This document shows, piece by piece, positions 12,711 to 25,857 of a stretch of DNA of 64,000 bases. Within the stretch, counting starts at the first letter, position 1; every line of letters begins with the position of its first letter. The position numbers and the translations under genes are program-made. This DNA is from Candolleomyces eurysporus (taxonomy: Eukaryota; Basidiomycota; Agaricomycetes; Agaricales; Psathyrellaceae): NCBI GenBank assembly GCA_027579435.1, contig JANBPK010001473.1, positions 1 to 64,000 of the forward strand, read 5' to 3'. The notes beneath the pieces were generated by a model, which searched no databases, was not told the DNA's origin, and saw only the letters and a list, made by a program, of their open reading frames with translations.

Positions 12711-13934
12711 ATGGCACCTGACGCACCAACTACATCCTTTGCCCCTACTCTTGAGGCAATTAGATCGAAGTTGCCAGAGAAACTTCAGAACCCTCAAATC
12801 GGTATAATCTGTGGATCGGGCTTGAGTGGACTTGTCGATACCCTTCGTGAAGCTGTGATCATCCAATACGCTGATATTCCGGGCTTTGGAAGGAGCACAG
12901 GTAAGGACATATAATGAAGGTCTGCGGGGATTCTGCCCTAACTTGTGATCGACCCTACCCCATAGTTCCTGGTCACAAGAGCGCTCTTGCGTTCGGCCTG
13001 CTTGGATCTGGAGATGGCTTACCTGTAGTGGCAATGCTTGGGAGGGTAAGTATTTCTCCTTCGAGAATTTAGCGATGAGTAATGACGTTTGAGATTAGTT
13101 CCATCCCTACGAAGGCCACCCGCTCTCTACCGTAGTTTATCCGGTTAGAGTTATGGCAAAGCTTGGAGTGAAGGACCTTCTTAGTGCGTTAACTCGAAAC
13201 TGCTTGCTACACTAATCTTACCTTAGTTTCCACATGTAGTCACAAACGCCGCCGGCTCGTTGAATCCCAGTATTCCCGTGGGGACGAGTATGTTAATATT
13301 TTTTTATTAGCTATGGAGCTTCCTCTGATACATCTCTCCTGATAGTCGTCGTTATTAACGATCATCTCGCATTACCGAACCTTACGGGAATGAACCCTCT
13401 CCTCGGACCGCAGACTTCCCCGGATCATCCCAGATTCTTGCCTCTCTCTGATGCATACTCTGTTGCCCTGCGTCGCTTGGTGTTCTTGGCCGCGAATGAG
13501 CTCCAAATCCCTGACTCCGCGCTCGCGGAAGGAACTTATGCGTGGGTTAGCGGACCGACATACGAGGCGCCTGCAGAGGGAAGGTTCTTGAGAAGGGCAG
13601 GTGCGGATGTCGTCGGGATGAGTACCGTTCCCGAAGTGCTGGCTGGAAGAGAGGAAGGACTGAATGTTGCGGTATTGAGTTTGGTAACCAACTTTGTCGT
13701 GATCCCGGAGAAGCCTGCCAGCATACGCGAGCAAGTGAAAGCGGAGGTACGGGATCCATTGATCATTCGTGCACATGTTAATTGACAGTGGGCTAGCTCT
13801 CGGGAACTGAATATATTCAACCCCCTCAGCAAGTCGTATCTCATGATGAGGTACTGGAAATTGGCAGGCAGAAGGCAGAAGTTATGAAGTTGCTTGTTCG
13901 GAAGGTTGTGGATCTCAAGCTGGCAGGGATCTAA
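12711..13934 (+). CDS. PNP1: Purine nucleoside phosphorylase
   Basis: The enzyme cleaves inosine and guanosine with phosphate to free base and ribose-1-phosphate in the cytosolic purine salvage pathway. Exons read as 12711-12900, 12966-13045, 13099-13183, 13240-13287, 13346-13746 and 13797-13934. Family motifs in order are the phosphate loop [44 protein letters not shown] sequence (ITNAAGSL here), [30 protein letters not shown] and [11 protein letters not shown], with TNF downstream. The C-terminus [13 protein letters not shown] is also typical. The length of about 325 residues is slightly above the usual 290-310. The acceptor at 13796 was chosen because it gives a 50-bp intron and keeps phase. 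The gene appears intact. Neighbours on both sides are unrelated, and promoter signals were not identified. Confidence 0.92.
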
Positions 13935-14220
13935 GTGCTGTTCGGTTTATATCTTGGATACCACTAGAACTGTCATGTCATACGTGTAGGTAGATACTGC
14001 AATCTGTCAGAGGATTTACATGGATTTTCTATTTGCGGGCGTTCCTAGGAAACGCAGTACTCGGAGGTCTGCCAAGTGGTGTTCCGTCCCGCCAAGGACT
14101 GATCCGTTTATTTGTTCCTGTTAGCATCACTTGTGGCCTCCATCACCATGCCTGCAATGCAAGCTGCAAGCCTTTTTAGCTGTACCGAAGCTCAGCATTC
14201 TATGGTTGTCGTTCGCCACC

Positions 14221-16489
14221 ATGGTCCACGCTCAACCCCCCTCAATACCATCACTGGTCATGGAAGACCACCTTGGGATCGTTTATGTCATTGAGACGGC
14301 CCAGCAGTTTTGGTCAGGTGGGTCATCCTGCTCCGCACTCCACCGAGGTGTGTAAAGTACTGAATTCCTGTGAAGAGTTAGAAGACATCCTGAAGCTGCC
14401 AAACGACGACGCGCCTACTCTGTCCCAGCTAGACTCGACACTCAGGCGGTTCCTGACCCTCTCTGCAACGTATCATGGTGTGTGTATTGACTACCATCTC
14501 CCAAAGGCGATGGGGTCACACTGATTCGTTCCCCTTTCTTTAGAACAATATCTTCAGAGTCCACTTCAGCTAGAACACGCCTTCCATCTATTGCTGGACT
14601 CTGAGATATTCCAGTTCCACTCAGAGCGAATGTGTGAGAACATCGTGGACGATGCTCGCAATGTATGTATTTAGCCCCTTTGCATCGCTGTAAAAGACTA
14701 CCGATGCTGATCTTCCGCCGCAGACCACGGACCCTCATATGCTCTTCATTCTCTTCCATACGCTCTACTTCCACGGTCAGAGAAGGGTCGAGTCTCTGAA
14801 GAACCATAAACGTTGGCAGCCTATCATACCCCTGCTCATGGACCACGTACTGGTAGAAATCGACCCTGATGTGGAAGACACTTTCTTCGGCGGAGGGAAC
14901 AACCGCAACTCTGTCATTCTCCACGTCAACGTCCCTGTCCCAATCGAGGTGAAACTCAGGAGTATGTCCGTGAAACTGCTGTATGAGGTGTGCAAGGTGC
15001 AGAAGCTCACCGCACAGGACCTGAGTGAGTTTCGCCGTGGCGTATTCTTTTTGGACATCGGTGCTGATCCTGACCCTCGTTCAGAAATATTCGACGATGA
15101 TTTTATAGATTACTTGTTTGATCTGGTAGAGCAGACGAGACACATGCAAGACGATACTTTTAACTATTCCGTGATAAAGTTGATTGTAAGTCATGCCGTA
15201 CAGCATGTCGGCTTTAGCTGACGTCGTTTAGGTTGGCCTGAACGAGCAGTTCATGGTAGCTGGGCTTGACGCCGACGTCGGTGCCAAGTCAAACGAGCCC
15301 AACAACCGTGTTGTGAGGGTCTTAATGCGAAGGCTGGGGATGAGCAAGACATTCGGAGAGAATATGATATTTATGCTAAATCGAGCCAGTGAGATTGAAT
15401 TCCTCCAATATCAAACTTCATTTGGCTAACTTGTTGCACTAGAACACACACCGGAAGATATGTGCATGCAGTTGCTAATACTCAAGCTTCTATACGTTCT
15501 CTTCACGACGAAGGGAATGTCGGAATACTTCTATACCAACGACCTATGTGTGCTGGTCGACGTTTTCATTAGAGAGCTAGCAGATCTAGGGGATGAACAC
15601 GAGTCGGTCGGTCTTTTATTCTCTTACTAGTCATGTGTGCAGGTCCTCATTCTTGTATCCACAGTTACGCCACACTTACCTTCGGGTACTACACCCACTC
15701 CTCACGAAAACTCAACTGCGAGATATCCCTTACAAGCGGGCACAGATCATGATGCAGCTAGAGTCCCTTATCGCGAACGCGGACATCCGAGACGTCAACC
15801 CCACCACAAAGCGACTCGTCGAGCGCTGCTTATCGGGTGACTGGTGTGTTCAATTGAAGGCTACCCAGCGTTCTTCTGTAGTTCCGGGTACACCAGGAAG
15901 TCCCGCAAGTGATTATTCATCTGTCCATAGTCCACCACCAAATTTCGTGCCAGCTCCTATGATTTCATCCCATCTTGATGCCAACATCCATAAGTTGAAG
16001 AACCTGAAATTCAGCAAAAGCGTCGAAAACCTAGGATCACGTCCAGATTTTTCGAAGCCCCCACCTATCCCTCGTTCTCCACTGGATCAAATTCGTTTCC
16101 CTAATGGAAGTACGACTAGCCTTTCGTCACTACCTTCGTCGAAAGCTAGGCCCACCTCGCCTCCGGTCCCTCAGCGGAGGAGCACGACCTCGATTCACGA
16201 CGCTGTCCCATCGCGATCTTCCTCCGAGTCATCCTCTACCGCTTCTGTATCTGCCGATGGAGAACAATTTGTCCATCAACACCCCGTATCAACGCGTCCT
16301 GCAAGTTCGAGCCTGTCGTTACCGGAATCTAAAGGGGTGGACGCTTCCGTGCAAGGACAACCTCGTCGTCGTCCGCCCCCACCGGCCCCACCTAAACGCA
16401 GGAAGCCTCCAGCTATCCCAATACATAACGACAAGGTTACCATCCACGCTATTCGTTCTTCAGAACCGAGCCCCCTTTCGAGATTTTGA
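14221..16489 (+). CDS. SPIN90/Ldb17-like protein, linear-filament activator of Arp2/3
   Basis: Exons read as 14221-14317, 14376-14477, 14544-14662, 14724-15024, 15085-15185, 15232-15388, 15443-15606 and 15665-16489. The first two thirds are a helical leucine-rich domain of the SPIN90_LRD (former DUF2013) type, with segments such as DPHMLFILFHTLYFHGQRR, VLVEIDPDVEDTFFGGG, LRHTYLRVLHPLL and VNPTTKRLVERCL. SPIN90, Dip1 and Ldb17 activate Arp2/3 without a pre-existing filament and seed actin at endocytic patches. The tail (from about 15870) is Pro/Ser-rich, with PPAPPKR-like SH3-binding motifs (RRRPPPPAPPKRRKPPAIP), as in yeast Ldb17. The start was set at 14221 because it gives MVHAQPPSIPSLVMEDHLG and an in-phase first splice; the ATG at 14260 (MEDHLGIVY) is an alternative. 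The function is from the family; no frame damage is seen. Confidence 0.85.
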
Positions 16490-17575
16490 AGGCGCCATAA
16501 TCTATCTTTCTTGGGACGCCTGGGTACTGTGCATCCGGTTCAATCAACCCTGTCANTTTTTTTTTGTCGTCCCAACAGTACATATGGTCATCTACTTGAT
16601 TTACGCATTGCCAGTTTCATCCTCTCTCCCAATGTCTTGTCAACGCCTCAACTGTATCCATATCAATAAGCACATACCACCATCCATCTTGCCTATACAG
16701 AACGACTACTTCTTTCTTTTTCACCGCGCACGTTGCATCTTGGTAGTATTGGGCTAAATGCCCCACCCAGGTGGACTTTTCCCTCCCTTCATTATTCACC
16801 TTCTCTGGCTGTGGTGACTACGATCTTCGTATCAATACCATTGCCATTCGCATTGAATCAGTAACATTGTCATCGTCAGTTGGTCATAACAGGCAACGTC
16901 AGTTTCCTTGTGGACTGCCTGCCCTGCACATCATGTCTTTGCAGTCACGTTGAAAAGATAGTAAATAAACTAACATTCTACCTTATCAGAGTAGGTAAAG
17001 GAAAGCCGTCACCGCGTCGTCAATAGAACATGCCGATGGTCGCCTTTGCCCTCAAATAAGGATGTCATCCAACAATCTTTGGCCGCCGGAAACTTCTGGA
17101 CCATGGTCCAGAGCCTGGAGCGCGATGGGTTACACGTTCGCCCCTTTGACATCAGGACAGTGCTGTGACAGTCGAAATGCCCTTTGAACAACACGAGTTC
17201 CGACGCATTTTGTTGGATGTCTTGCGGGCAAGGCCAACGGTACAATGGTGCTTGAAGATAGGTCAAGTACGATGAGGAAAGTCTAGACTGCAAACCTGGA
17301 CCCGGCAAAGGCTATATACAGTGAGAGGAAACAATAGTGCTATGGAAACGTTCGGTGCCTGTGCGTGCGGGTGATGGTGGTGGCAAGACGACAACAAGAG
17401 ATGGGAATCGCCCATCATTCTTTACCTTCCCTCCTTTACATAGGCCCTCCCTTTTCCCCGACCCTCCTTACCAGCTGGCCGGTTTTTCTCTCTTCTTTTC
17501 TCTCTTTTATTTTTCTTCTTTATTGGAATCGACGACGCAGGGCGTTGATAATACCTAGGTATATATCCACTCAGC
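16490..17575. other. Intergenic interval
   Basis: This holds the 3' end of the SPIN90-like gene and the promoter of the NADPH oxidase gene. The leader just before 17576 is rich in CT runs (17420-17530), typical of highly expressed mushroom genes. An N lies at 16556 before a T run. No further gene was recognised. Confidence 0.5.
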
Positions 17576-19651
17576 ATGGCAAACACCTACCGGTCTTCCG
17601 GGCTCGACTTTTCGGATGGCAAGCTTGTCGGACCCATTGCAACTATCGCACAGCACCCAGACCTGGCGAACAACAAGACTTTGACGAGCCAGCCGAGCCA
17701 CTTGCAGCGCAACAAGACGGAGCGTAGGAGGTTGCAGGGGTTGCAGAGGACCCTCACCAACACGTCTGTGACCAGGGTTGCCCCAGAGGAGAGAGGATGG
17801 CGCCAAAAGTTGGATGTGTGGATGATCAACGAGGGTGGTAAACAGCTGTTCTTCGGGACGTGGATCTTCCTGCACCTGCTCGTCGCTGTCTTTGGGTTCA
17901 TGCACTACCAGCTCAAAGACAATGCGGAGACCGCGAGAGGGCTCTTTGGGATTACCTTCCGTGAGTCCCTTGTTCCGCTTCTGTCGCCCCCCTCCCCCTC
18001 TTATACTGACGAATATCTCAGCCATTGCCCGTACCGCCGCTCTCGTCCTCCACGTCGATGTTATCTTCATCCTCCTCCCGGTTTGCAGGAACTTTGTCTC
18101 CATGCTCCGCCGCACGCCCTTGAACGACATCATCCCCTTCGACAAGAACATCACTTTACACAAGGCGACGGGATGGTCCATCGTCGTTGGGTCTGCCGTG
18201 CACACCCTCGCCCACATGGTCAACTTCACCAGGTTCGCTATTGCCAGCTTCCAGACCACCGGAGACCGCATCAAGGGCTTTCTCGCGGCCAACTTCCTCA
18301 CCGGCCCAGGTGCGACGGGATGGATCATGTGGGTCGCACTCGGTATCATGGTGTTTTTCGCAATGGAGAAGAGGAGGCGGGCACACTTTGAGAGGTTCTG
18401 GTACTCCCACCATCTCTTCATCGTGTTCTTCATCAACTGGCAACTTCACGGCATGTTCTGCATGATCCAACCCGACCGNCCCCCCTTTCTGTTCGTTCAA
18501 CACCATTGGTGTCTTCTGGCGCTACTGGCTCGTTGGAGGCATTATCTGGATTGGGGAACGTATTCTCAGGGAGATTCGTTCTAGGCACAGGACCCATATT
18601 CACAAGGTCATCCAGCACCCTTCGAACGTTATGGAGCTGCAGATCAAGAAGGAGAAGACTACGACGAGGGCCGGTGAATACATCTTCCTGTCCTGCCCCG
18701 AAATTTCGTACTTCCAGTGGCACCCGTTCACCCTCACCAGCGCCCCCGAAGAGGACTTCATCTCCGTCCATATTCGTGTCTGTGGAGACTTCACCAGGGC
18801 GTTGGCCAAGTCGTTGGGCTGCGATTTCGAGAAGAAGGACAAGAACGCTCCCGCGGGCGGTAAGGTCATCGAGGCTACCGGCAACCTTCAGAAGCCTTTG
18901 CCTCGCGTCATGGTCGACGGGCCGTTTGGCAGTGCTAGTGAAGATTTCCTCAAGTACGAGACTGTCATGCTCGTCGGTGCTGGTATCGGCGTCACCCCAT
19001 TCGCCTCGTTCGTATCCTTCACCTTTCCCTAACTGTATCCCTTCGCTGACCGTTGATATTACAGGATCCTCAAACACATCTGGTACCGCATGAACAACTT
19101 GACCAACGCCACCAAGCCCACGAGGCTCTCCAAGGTCTACTTCACCTGGGTCATCAAGGACTTTGGAGCTGCCGAGTGGTTCCATTCGCTGTTGCATGCC
19201 ATCGAGGAAGAGGATACCCAGAACCGTATCGAGATCAACATTTACCTGACCGCCAAGCTCAAGGAAGACGAAGTCAACAACATCATCGTCCAGGATGTCG
19301 GCGCGGAGAAGGACGCTATCACTTCGCTGCGTGCACCCACTCACTTTGGAAGGCCGAACTGGAATCGTGTCTTCAGCACGCTGGTCGATAAGCATCCTGA
19401 TACTGATATTGGAGTTGTGAGTGTTCTTGGGTTCTCGAGTTGCTGGTTTCTAGTGCGTTGGCTGACGACCGTACCTTTTATAGTTCTTCTGCGGTCCTTC
19501 GGTACTCTCCAAGGAACTTCATAGAATGAGTAACAAATACTCTCAACCCAAGGGCACCAGGTTCTTCTACGGCAAAGGTCAGTTAATTCGTTTCCTCTAA
19601 AATATGAGCATGCACTTACCGAGACTCTTGCATTGTACAGAAAACTTCTAA
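17576..19651 (+). CDS. noxB: NADPH oxidase, NoxB type
   Basis: The gene encodes a membrane flavocytochrome that passes electrons from NADPH through FAD and two hemes to oxygen, making superoxide. In fungi it serves hyphal differentiation and fruiting. Exons read as 17576-17960, 18022-19007, 19065-19416, 19484-19577 and 19641-19651. After a soluble N-terminus of about 90 residues comes a six-helix ferric reductase core, with heme-histidine stretches SAVHTLAHMVNF and FWYSHHLFIVFF. The FAD site HPFTLTSAP, the NADPH loop VGAGIGVTPFAS, and the C-terminus FFCGPSVLSKELH and FYGKENF follow. The extended N-terminus and lack of the long insert seen in NoxA favour NoxB, which uses the NoxR regulator. 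The N at 18479 is a surplus base beside C6; without it the frame continues as DRPPFCSFNTIG. The last coding exon is only 11 nt (the end of KENF). It was chosen because it completes the strictly conserved end. Confidence 0.88.
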
Positions 19652-20048
19652 ATCCTCTCCTTACCACCCGTCTCTCTTTTCGCCTGCTATATTCTGCTAC
19701 CCCGGCTTCGTTTTTCGAGTTGATTCGCCGTCGCTGGTGCTGTATTTACCTAAACCTAACCGCTGTCATTTTGAGTAGGGTTGTAAATCGATTTGTTGTG
19801 TACAGAGGGGTCTTGATTCTAAGGGTACCGGTATTTATTGATATATACTATTAGACTATACACGTACGGTCTTTTTCAGTTCTTGCTCAGCACGTTCAGC
19901 ACAGACCGATGCCCGAGGATGGCTTGGTACAGCTGAACCAGGCGCGTGATGTGATGAACCAACGCGAACCACTGCAACCCCGCGTCGCCCTGAATTCCGG
20001 TTAGGCGTTAATCACATTGCCGAAGGATGATGATGAGAGGCCTCTTAT

Positions 20049-23000
20049 ATGTTTGCTGGGTCCGCAAGCAAGCTATGCATTCGATTCCTCTACCCTCGAC
20101 TATCTAGACCGCCGGTAATTAGGGCTCTTCACTCAGGCGCTGGACTAAGGCGACTTTCAACGACTACGGACGACCCACGACCGCCCTCTGACACCGCTCC
20201 GTGTTCTGGAGAGTCTGAATCCACCCGTCCGGCAATGGCGACGAGACGACTCGCACAGCTCGTTAAGGAGCTTACACCACCTCCTCCCGTTGTTGGGACG
20301 CTCAAGTTGGGGGGTATCACGTATGAGGTGCCCGCTGCGCTGATCCCGGCGAGGTTGGCGAGGAGCTTGCGCTTGCTGGATATCAAGGACCCGGTCAATC
20401 TGGATAATTTGCATTTTATGCTGCAGAAGTATTTGCTCGGGCAGGATATCTTTTTGGTGTCGCAGCCTGGGCCGTATGCGCGTCGGTTGGCGCTGACTTT
20501 TGCGAGGTGTGTAAAAGCTGCTGGTTCCTGGATGTCCCGATGTTAACAGTGTTATGAATTTAGCTTGATTAACTCGGAATATGAGTATATTGCGTTGCAT
20601 AGGGATGTTGGAGAGACGGAGTTGAAGCAGGTGCGCTGGTTGATATCCCCCTGTTGATTCTGCGAGCTGACTGGTATCACGCAGGGGAGGGAGATTCGGG
20701 AAGGTGGAAACCTTGTCTATGTCGACAGCCCGGCTGTTAACGCCGTGAAGCATGGTCGCTTGTTAATCTTGGAAGGAATAGAGAAGGCCGAGCGTGGTAT
20801 CATGCCTGTAAGTCTACCCTACTTTCCCTGAGGAAACCACTCAGTTCTAATCCTCTTGTAGGTCCTGAACAATCTCTTAGAGAATCGAGAAATGTAAAGA
20901 ATTCCTCAACTCCTGCCCTGCACCTTGCTGACTTTGGTTGTAATCCAGGAATCTAGACGACGGAACACATATTATCCACCCACTTCGATACCAGCAACTA
21001 GAAACCTCTGGCACCTTTACTTCGGAACAAGGAAAGATATTCATCCCGGCTCACAAGAACTTCCGGGTTATCGCAATTGCTGCCCCAGTCCCTCCATACC
21101 CCGGATACCCACTAGACCCTCCCTTTCGAAGTCGCTTCCAAGCCCGTTTCATTGACCCCATCGGCTCCCTCCTGGCGATTAACGGTCCCAATGAACCTGC
21201 AAGCGCAGACCAGGACGGCTCGCCTCCCCTGCTGAACAAGTTGCGCGAATTGATCCTCACGACGCAGTATGCGAGTGAGTCGAGGAACGCGCTCGAAGCT
21301 ATCTCTAGAAATTCGCTCCCGCCTTTCCCCCAGACGGCCATTGCGAAGCTTCGAGCGTTGATGCAGACGTTCCCTCCCCCCGACGAGCTCTCACCTGCCC
21401 AGCTCGGTCGCCTCATCGTCACCGTGCACCCGGCGCTGGTACATTCGACCCTCCAAGGCTGGGCCATCTTGAGCAGGCATACGGAGGAAGCGGGGCTGGG
21501 TGAGCTTGGTAGCCCGTCCATGTCTTCCCCGACGGAAGCTCTCGGGTTGCTTGGGTATCAAGTTCAAGCTATCGAGAGAGTCGACGATGCCACCGCCCGC
21601 GTGACCTTTGCACCTCCTCCTGGGCGACCAGAGCCTGTTGTGCTGAATGTCCCTGCGGGTCCACGACAGCTGCGGCCATTCCCGTTTAATGGGAAGTTGG
21701 AGTTTAACCCCACGCCGAGGTTCATGGGGCTGTTGACTTGTTTTTTGCAAGCGCATGCGCTGGGGTGGGATATTTCGTTGATACCGCCTGCGTTGCCTTC
21801 GACGGCTTCGTCTTCGACTACGACGTTGGTGAAAGTGTTCGGGCAGCTTTTGGGATATGATGCGGAGACGCTTCATATTTATAAGGAGCTGGGTGGAAGA
21901 GAGCTTGTTATGAGGAGGAGGATTAAGGATGGGGGTGCCACGAGTTGGGAGCCAAGGTACTACTATTCAGTCATTTTCCGAGCCTTTCTTTTTGTACCTG
22001 ACGTGGTCGCTGCTGTTTAGCCCCCTCGTCGAAGGTGTTTGGTCTGGCCGTTTGGTACACCTATCCGGACTCGATGTGATTGGTTCGACTGCCGGCTCGC
22101 TATCTAGAATCATCCAAGACCGAGAGATCGAGCTTTGGGAAGGCAAACGCATCGTCGGCGAAGCGTCCTCTGAGGAGCTCAGAGAGGGCCAACTCACCGT
22201 CTCTCATCCATCGTTCCGGACCATCGTCACGGCGTCCAAGTCCCTCCCATTGAAGGACTGGGTATCGGACGAGCACGCGAATATGTTCTTCACTCTACCG
22301 AGTCACCCCATGGATCCTGAGGAGGAGGCTACGGTCCTGCGTGCTGCCGGTTGTCCAGATGGGATCGTCAATGTCCTATTGTCGTTCGCGGATAAGTACA
22401 GGCGAAGTCTGTCGGGAGACAATGTCATCAAGAACCGGCGACTTGGTACTCGAACTCTCGTCAGCATTGCGAGGAGGATCGCTGTTGCTCCTCAAGAGGA
22501 CCATGATCTGTATACCTTGATTTCGCGGTCGCTGTTGGCCGAGTTCTTGCCAGCTGTCGAGAAGTTGAATTTGAATACCCTTTTGGAGGATTCGAATATC
22601 TTTAAAAGGACTGATCCTGTGAGTGCTTCCGTTATTCGCCTGCGATCCACTGTGCTGATATTGTTTCATCATAGTTCTACCCCAATCCTATCGTCAGGGA
22701 TGGTGTACTTGTCTTCCCCCCGCCCACGCTAGGAGCTTCTGAACTCAAGCCTACCACGGTTCCCCTGTTCGATGCTGCCCAAGACCCGGAGGGAGCGGCG
22801 TCCCATGTCCCGCATATGGAGCATTTCTACGATAACAGCATTCAAACTGGGTTGATGAAAGATATAGCTATTGACCTTGAAGTGCTGGGTGAACATGTGG
22901 TCTTGCTTGGGAATCAGGTTCGAGCCCTCCCCCGTCTTCCCAGAGTGGAGTGCAAGTGCTAACTCTTGTGACAGGGAGTTGGAAAGAACAAGATCGTGGA

Positions 23001-25674
23001 TCGCCTATGCATGGTAAGCCTTGATCTTCCGCCTTTCGTTGGAATATAAGTATTGAGTTCATCCTCCCAGTTGCTCGGCCGACCTAGAGAATACATCCAA
23101 CTGCACAGGGATACCACCGTCAACCAGCTCATGTTCACCACCGCCTTGGAAAGTGGTGTTATCAATTACACCGATTCACCGCTTCTTCGAGCTATCAAAT
23201 ACGGGCGCTTCATTATCATTGACGAGGCTGACAAGGCACCGGAACATGTCGTTGCCATCTTCCGTAGCTTGGCTGGACAGGGTGAGCTTTCGCTCTCAGA
23301 TGGACGGAGAGTTCGCTCTGTGAAGGAAAGAGAAGGAGATATTGTTGTACATCCTAATTTCCGATTGATTCTCTTGGCTAATCGGCCGGGATATCGTATG
23401 TGGCCCTTTTCTTCCTTCTGATCCGATTTGCAGAAGCTGACACTTGCATTACGATCGGTTCGACAGCTTTCCTTGGAAACCACTTCCTCCAAGTGCTCGG
23501 CGAGAACTTTAGCGCGCATTCTGTTAGCAATCCTGACCAAGAGTCTGAGCGGAGGCTTATTGGCCAGCTGGCACCGGAGCTGAGCGAAGACCTTGTCCTG
23601 AGGCTCGTTGGTGCCTTCCATGACTTGAGGAAGGGGTATGAGAATGGCACTCTGAGCTATCCGTATTCTCTTCGAGGTGAGTACCACGTGCTGTGCTATA
23701 CACTAGCGGGCAGAGTATTAAATGCGACGGATATCCTCCGTAGAGTTGATCAACCTCGTTCGACACCTCAAAGCTTACCCCAATGATACACTCGGAGACG
23801 CACTTCGCAACGTCTTTGATTTCGATATCTACCGACCCGAGACTATTGACCATTTGGCTAAAATTCTTTTACACCATGGGTGAGTAGTATTGTGGCATTT
23901 TTTACAGAAACGAGGATGACTGACGGTACCAATATTAGCCTGGACGTTCCTAACATCGGATTGGAAGGAGCGCGTGCGGCGACAAAGAAGAAAATCGAGG
24001 ATGTCGAGTTTACACCTAAAGATGACAGCCTCGGGGAGCCGAAAGAAGGTGAACATGACGATAAGGAGCACCATGGAGGTAACAAGTGGGCTGGTGGAGT
24101 GAGTTGTCCTTCGTTCGATGATTTCCTGGCACGTCGCAGCTGACCGGACATCTATTTCGCAGACTGGAGGAAGAGATACGGCGGGTCTCGGTGGGGTCGG
24201 TGGTTATAAAAGGTTGTACAAGGGAGGAGATGTTAAGCAGGTAGGCCCTTTCCAAATCGTTCGCTCGGTGAAGCTCATCGATCCTTGGCCGCCTTTTTCA
24301 GGTCCCCCAATCTCTCAAGGACAGAGTCCCAGACCATGTCCGTGAGAAGGCCCGGGAGATGGCTCGACAGGAGCTGCAGAGGAAGCTTGACGAGCTGGAT
24401 ATGACCATATCGGAAGCGAAAGGTTACAGTCAGCTCCTTGCAGCTACGCAAGGGCACACCGTTTCCCTGCTCGACTTGCTGGAAAGTTCGTATTCCTTCT
24501 ACATTTCACTTTCATTCATCGAATAAACCCGCTTCTTCTCAGATCTGGCTGCCAAGGAAGAGGAGCGAGTCTGGGTGAAGCGCCAGACCGACGGTGAGCT
24601 TGATGATAGCCGACTTACTGAAGGCTTGACCGGGGAGGCTACTGTCTACAAACGGCGTGGTATGGAGAAACCTGAGTTAGGAAGACCTCAGCTGAAGTAC
24701 GTACACTTGGTTGCATCTTTCGGTTGACCGAAGCTTACGCCATCTTGCGACGCCAGGCCCAAACGAATCCGCTTCATTTTTGACCTTTCTGGGTCTATGT
24801 ATCGATTCCAATACGATGGTCGTTTGCAACGGAGCATGGAAACAGGTGGGTGAATGACTTGCTACGACACCAATGGTTTCACCCTGATCATTGTAATCGT
24901 AGCGGTCATGCTGATGGAGACGTTTGATCGTCTCTCCCGCAAGGAGAAGTATGCTTGGGATGTGAGTGGTGCTCTTTCACGTCAACTATAGAGGAAAGGA
25001 GTCTAATTGTTCTTCTTCGCTTTGCAGATGACTGGCCACGTACGTTTGTTCAATAGGTTCCATTGACCACGTCTAATCTTTGTTGCAGTCTGGAGACGGT
25101 CCTGACATCAGCCTTGTGCCGCTTGACAAACCTCCGACCGAAGCAAAGGAACGATGGAAGGTTGCTGAGAAGATGTACATGGTTCCGCAGTATGCGTTTG
25201 CTGGAGACTTCACAGGTAGGGCTCGTTTGTTTTTCGGCGCTTTTGACGGCCACTCACAAGTTGCTTCTAGTGGAAGCAATAACAAAGGGTGTCACCGAAG
25301 TAGGATCATACGATGCTGACGACTGGTTTGTCATTGCCATTACTGTGCGTCAATGTATCCCTTCCTCTACTACTCGCAACCCGCTGATAGGACTCGCTCA
25401 GGATGCCAACTTCGGACGATATGGTATAACAGAGGAAGAGTTATCCAACGCGATGAAGAGGGACCCTAAAGTGAATACTGCGCTAATCTGTATTGGAGAA
25501 GGTGCAGAGGCCACTTGGTGAGTACATTTAAACCTGACTCTTGAAGCTGGGCCTCATTCTGTCTGTACTAGGATTCCGAAGAAGCTGCCTGGCAAAGGGT
25601 TCCGAGTTGCTAACACGGGTGACATACCAACGGTCCTGAGGAGCATCCTATCGACCATGGTAGATCGTAAATAA
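20049..25674 (+). CDS. VWA8-like mitochondrial AAA+ ATPase with von Willebrand factor A domain
   Basis: This very large intron-rich gene (more than 15 introns; the first is 20507-20563) encodes roughly 1,550 residues. The N-terminus MFAGSASKLCIRFLYPRLSR is Arg-rich with few acids, like a mitochondrial presequence. An early degenerate AAA module has QPGPYARRLALTFA, GRLLILEGIEKAERGIMPVL and NLLENREMNLDDGTHI. Another module is well preserved: Walker A GNQGVGKNK near 22970, Walker B FIIIDEADKAPEHV near 23215 and LILLANRPGYPFLGN near 23370-23480. After a charged Gly-rich linker comes the MIDAS motif FDLSGSMYRF (near 24780) of a vWA domain, with DDWFVIAITDANFGRYGI later on. This order is that of VWA8, a matrix-side mitochondrial ATPase of unclear task. 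The C-terminus ends VLRSILSTMVDRK. Internal exon borders were checked at only a few places, so the exact protein length is approximate. No frame damage was found. Confidence 0.85.
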
Positions 25675-25857
25675 ATAGTTGTATTCATACCCCAGCACAA
25701 CAACTAAGTATTAAATGCTGCTTGAATAAAACCTGGATCGTCGCATATTGTATATTAGGAGTGGTTTGACAGGTAAACTGAAAAAGGAGTAATATTCCCG
25801 CGCTCTGGAAGGGCGCTCGTGAACGAGAGCGATGGCTGCGGTCCTCCTCAACACGCC

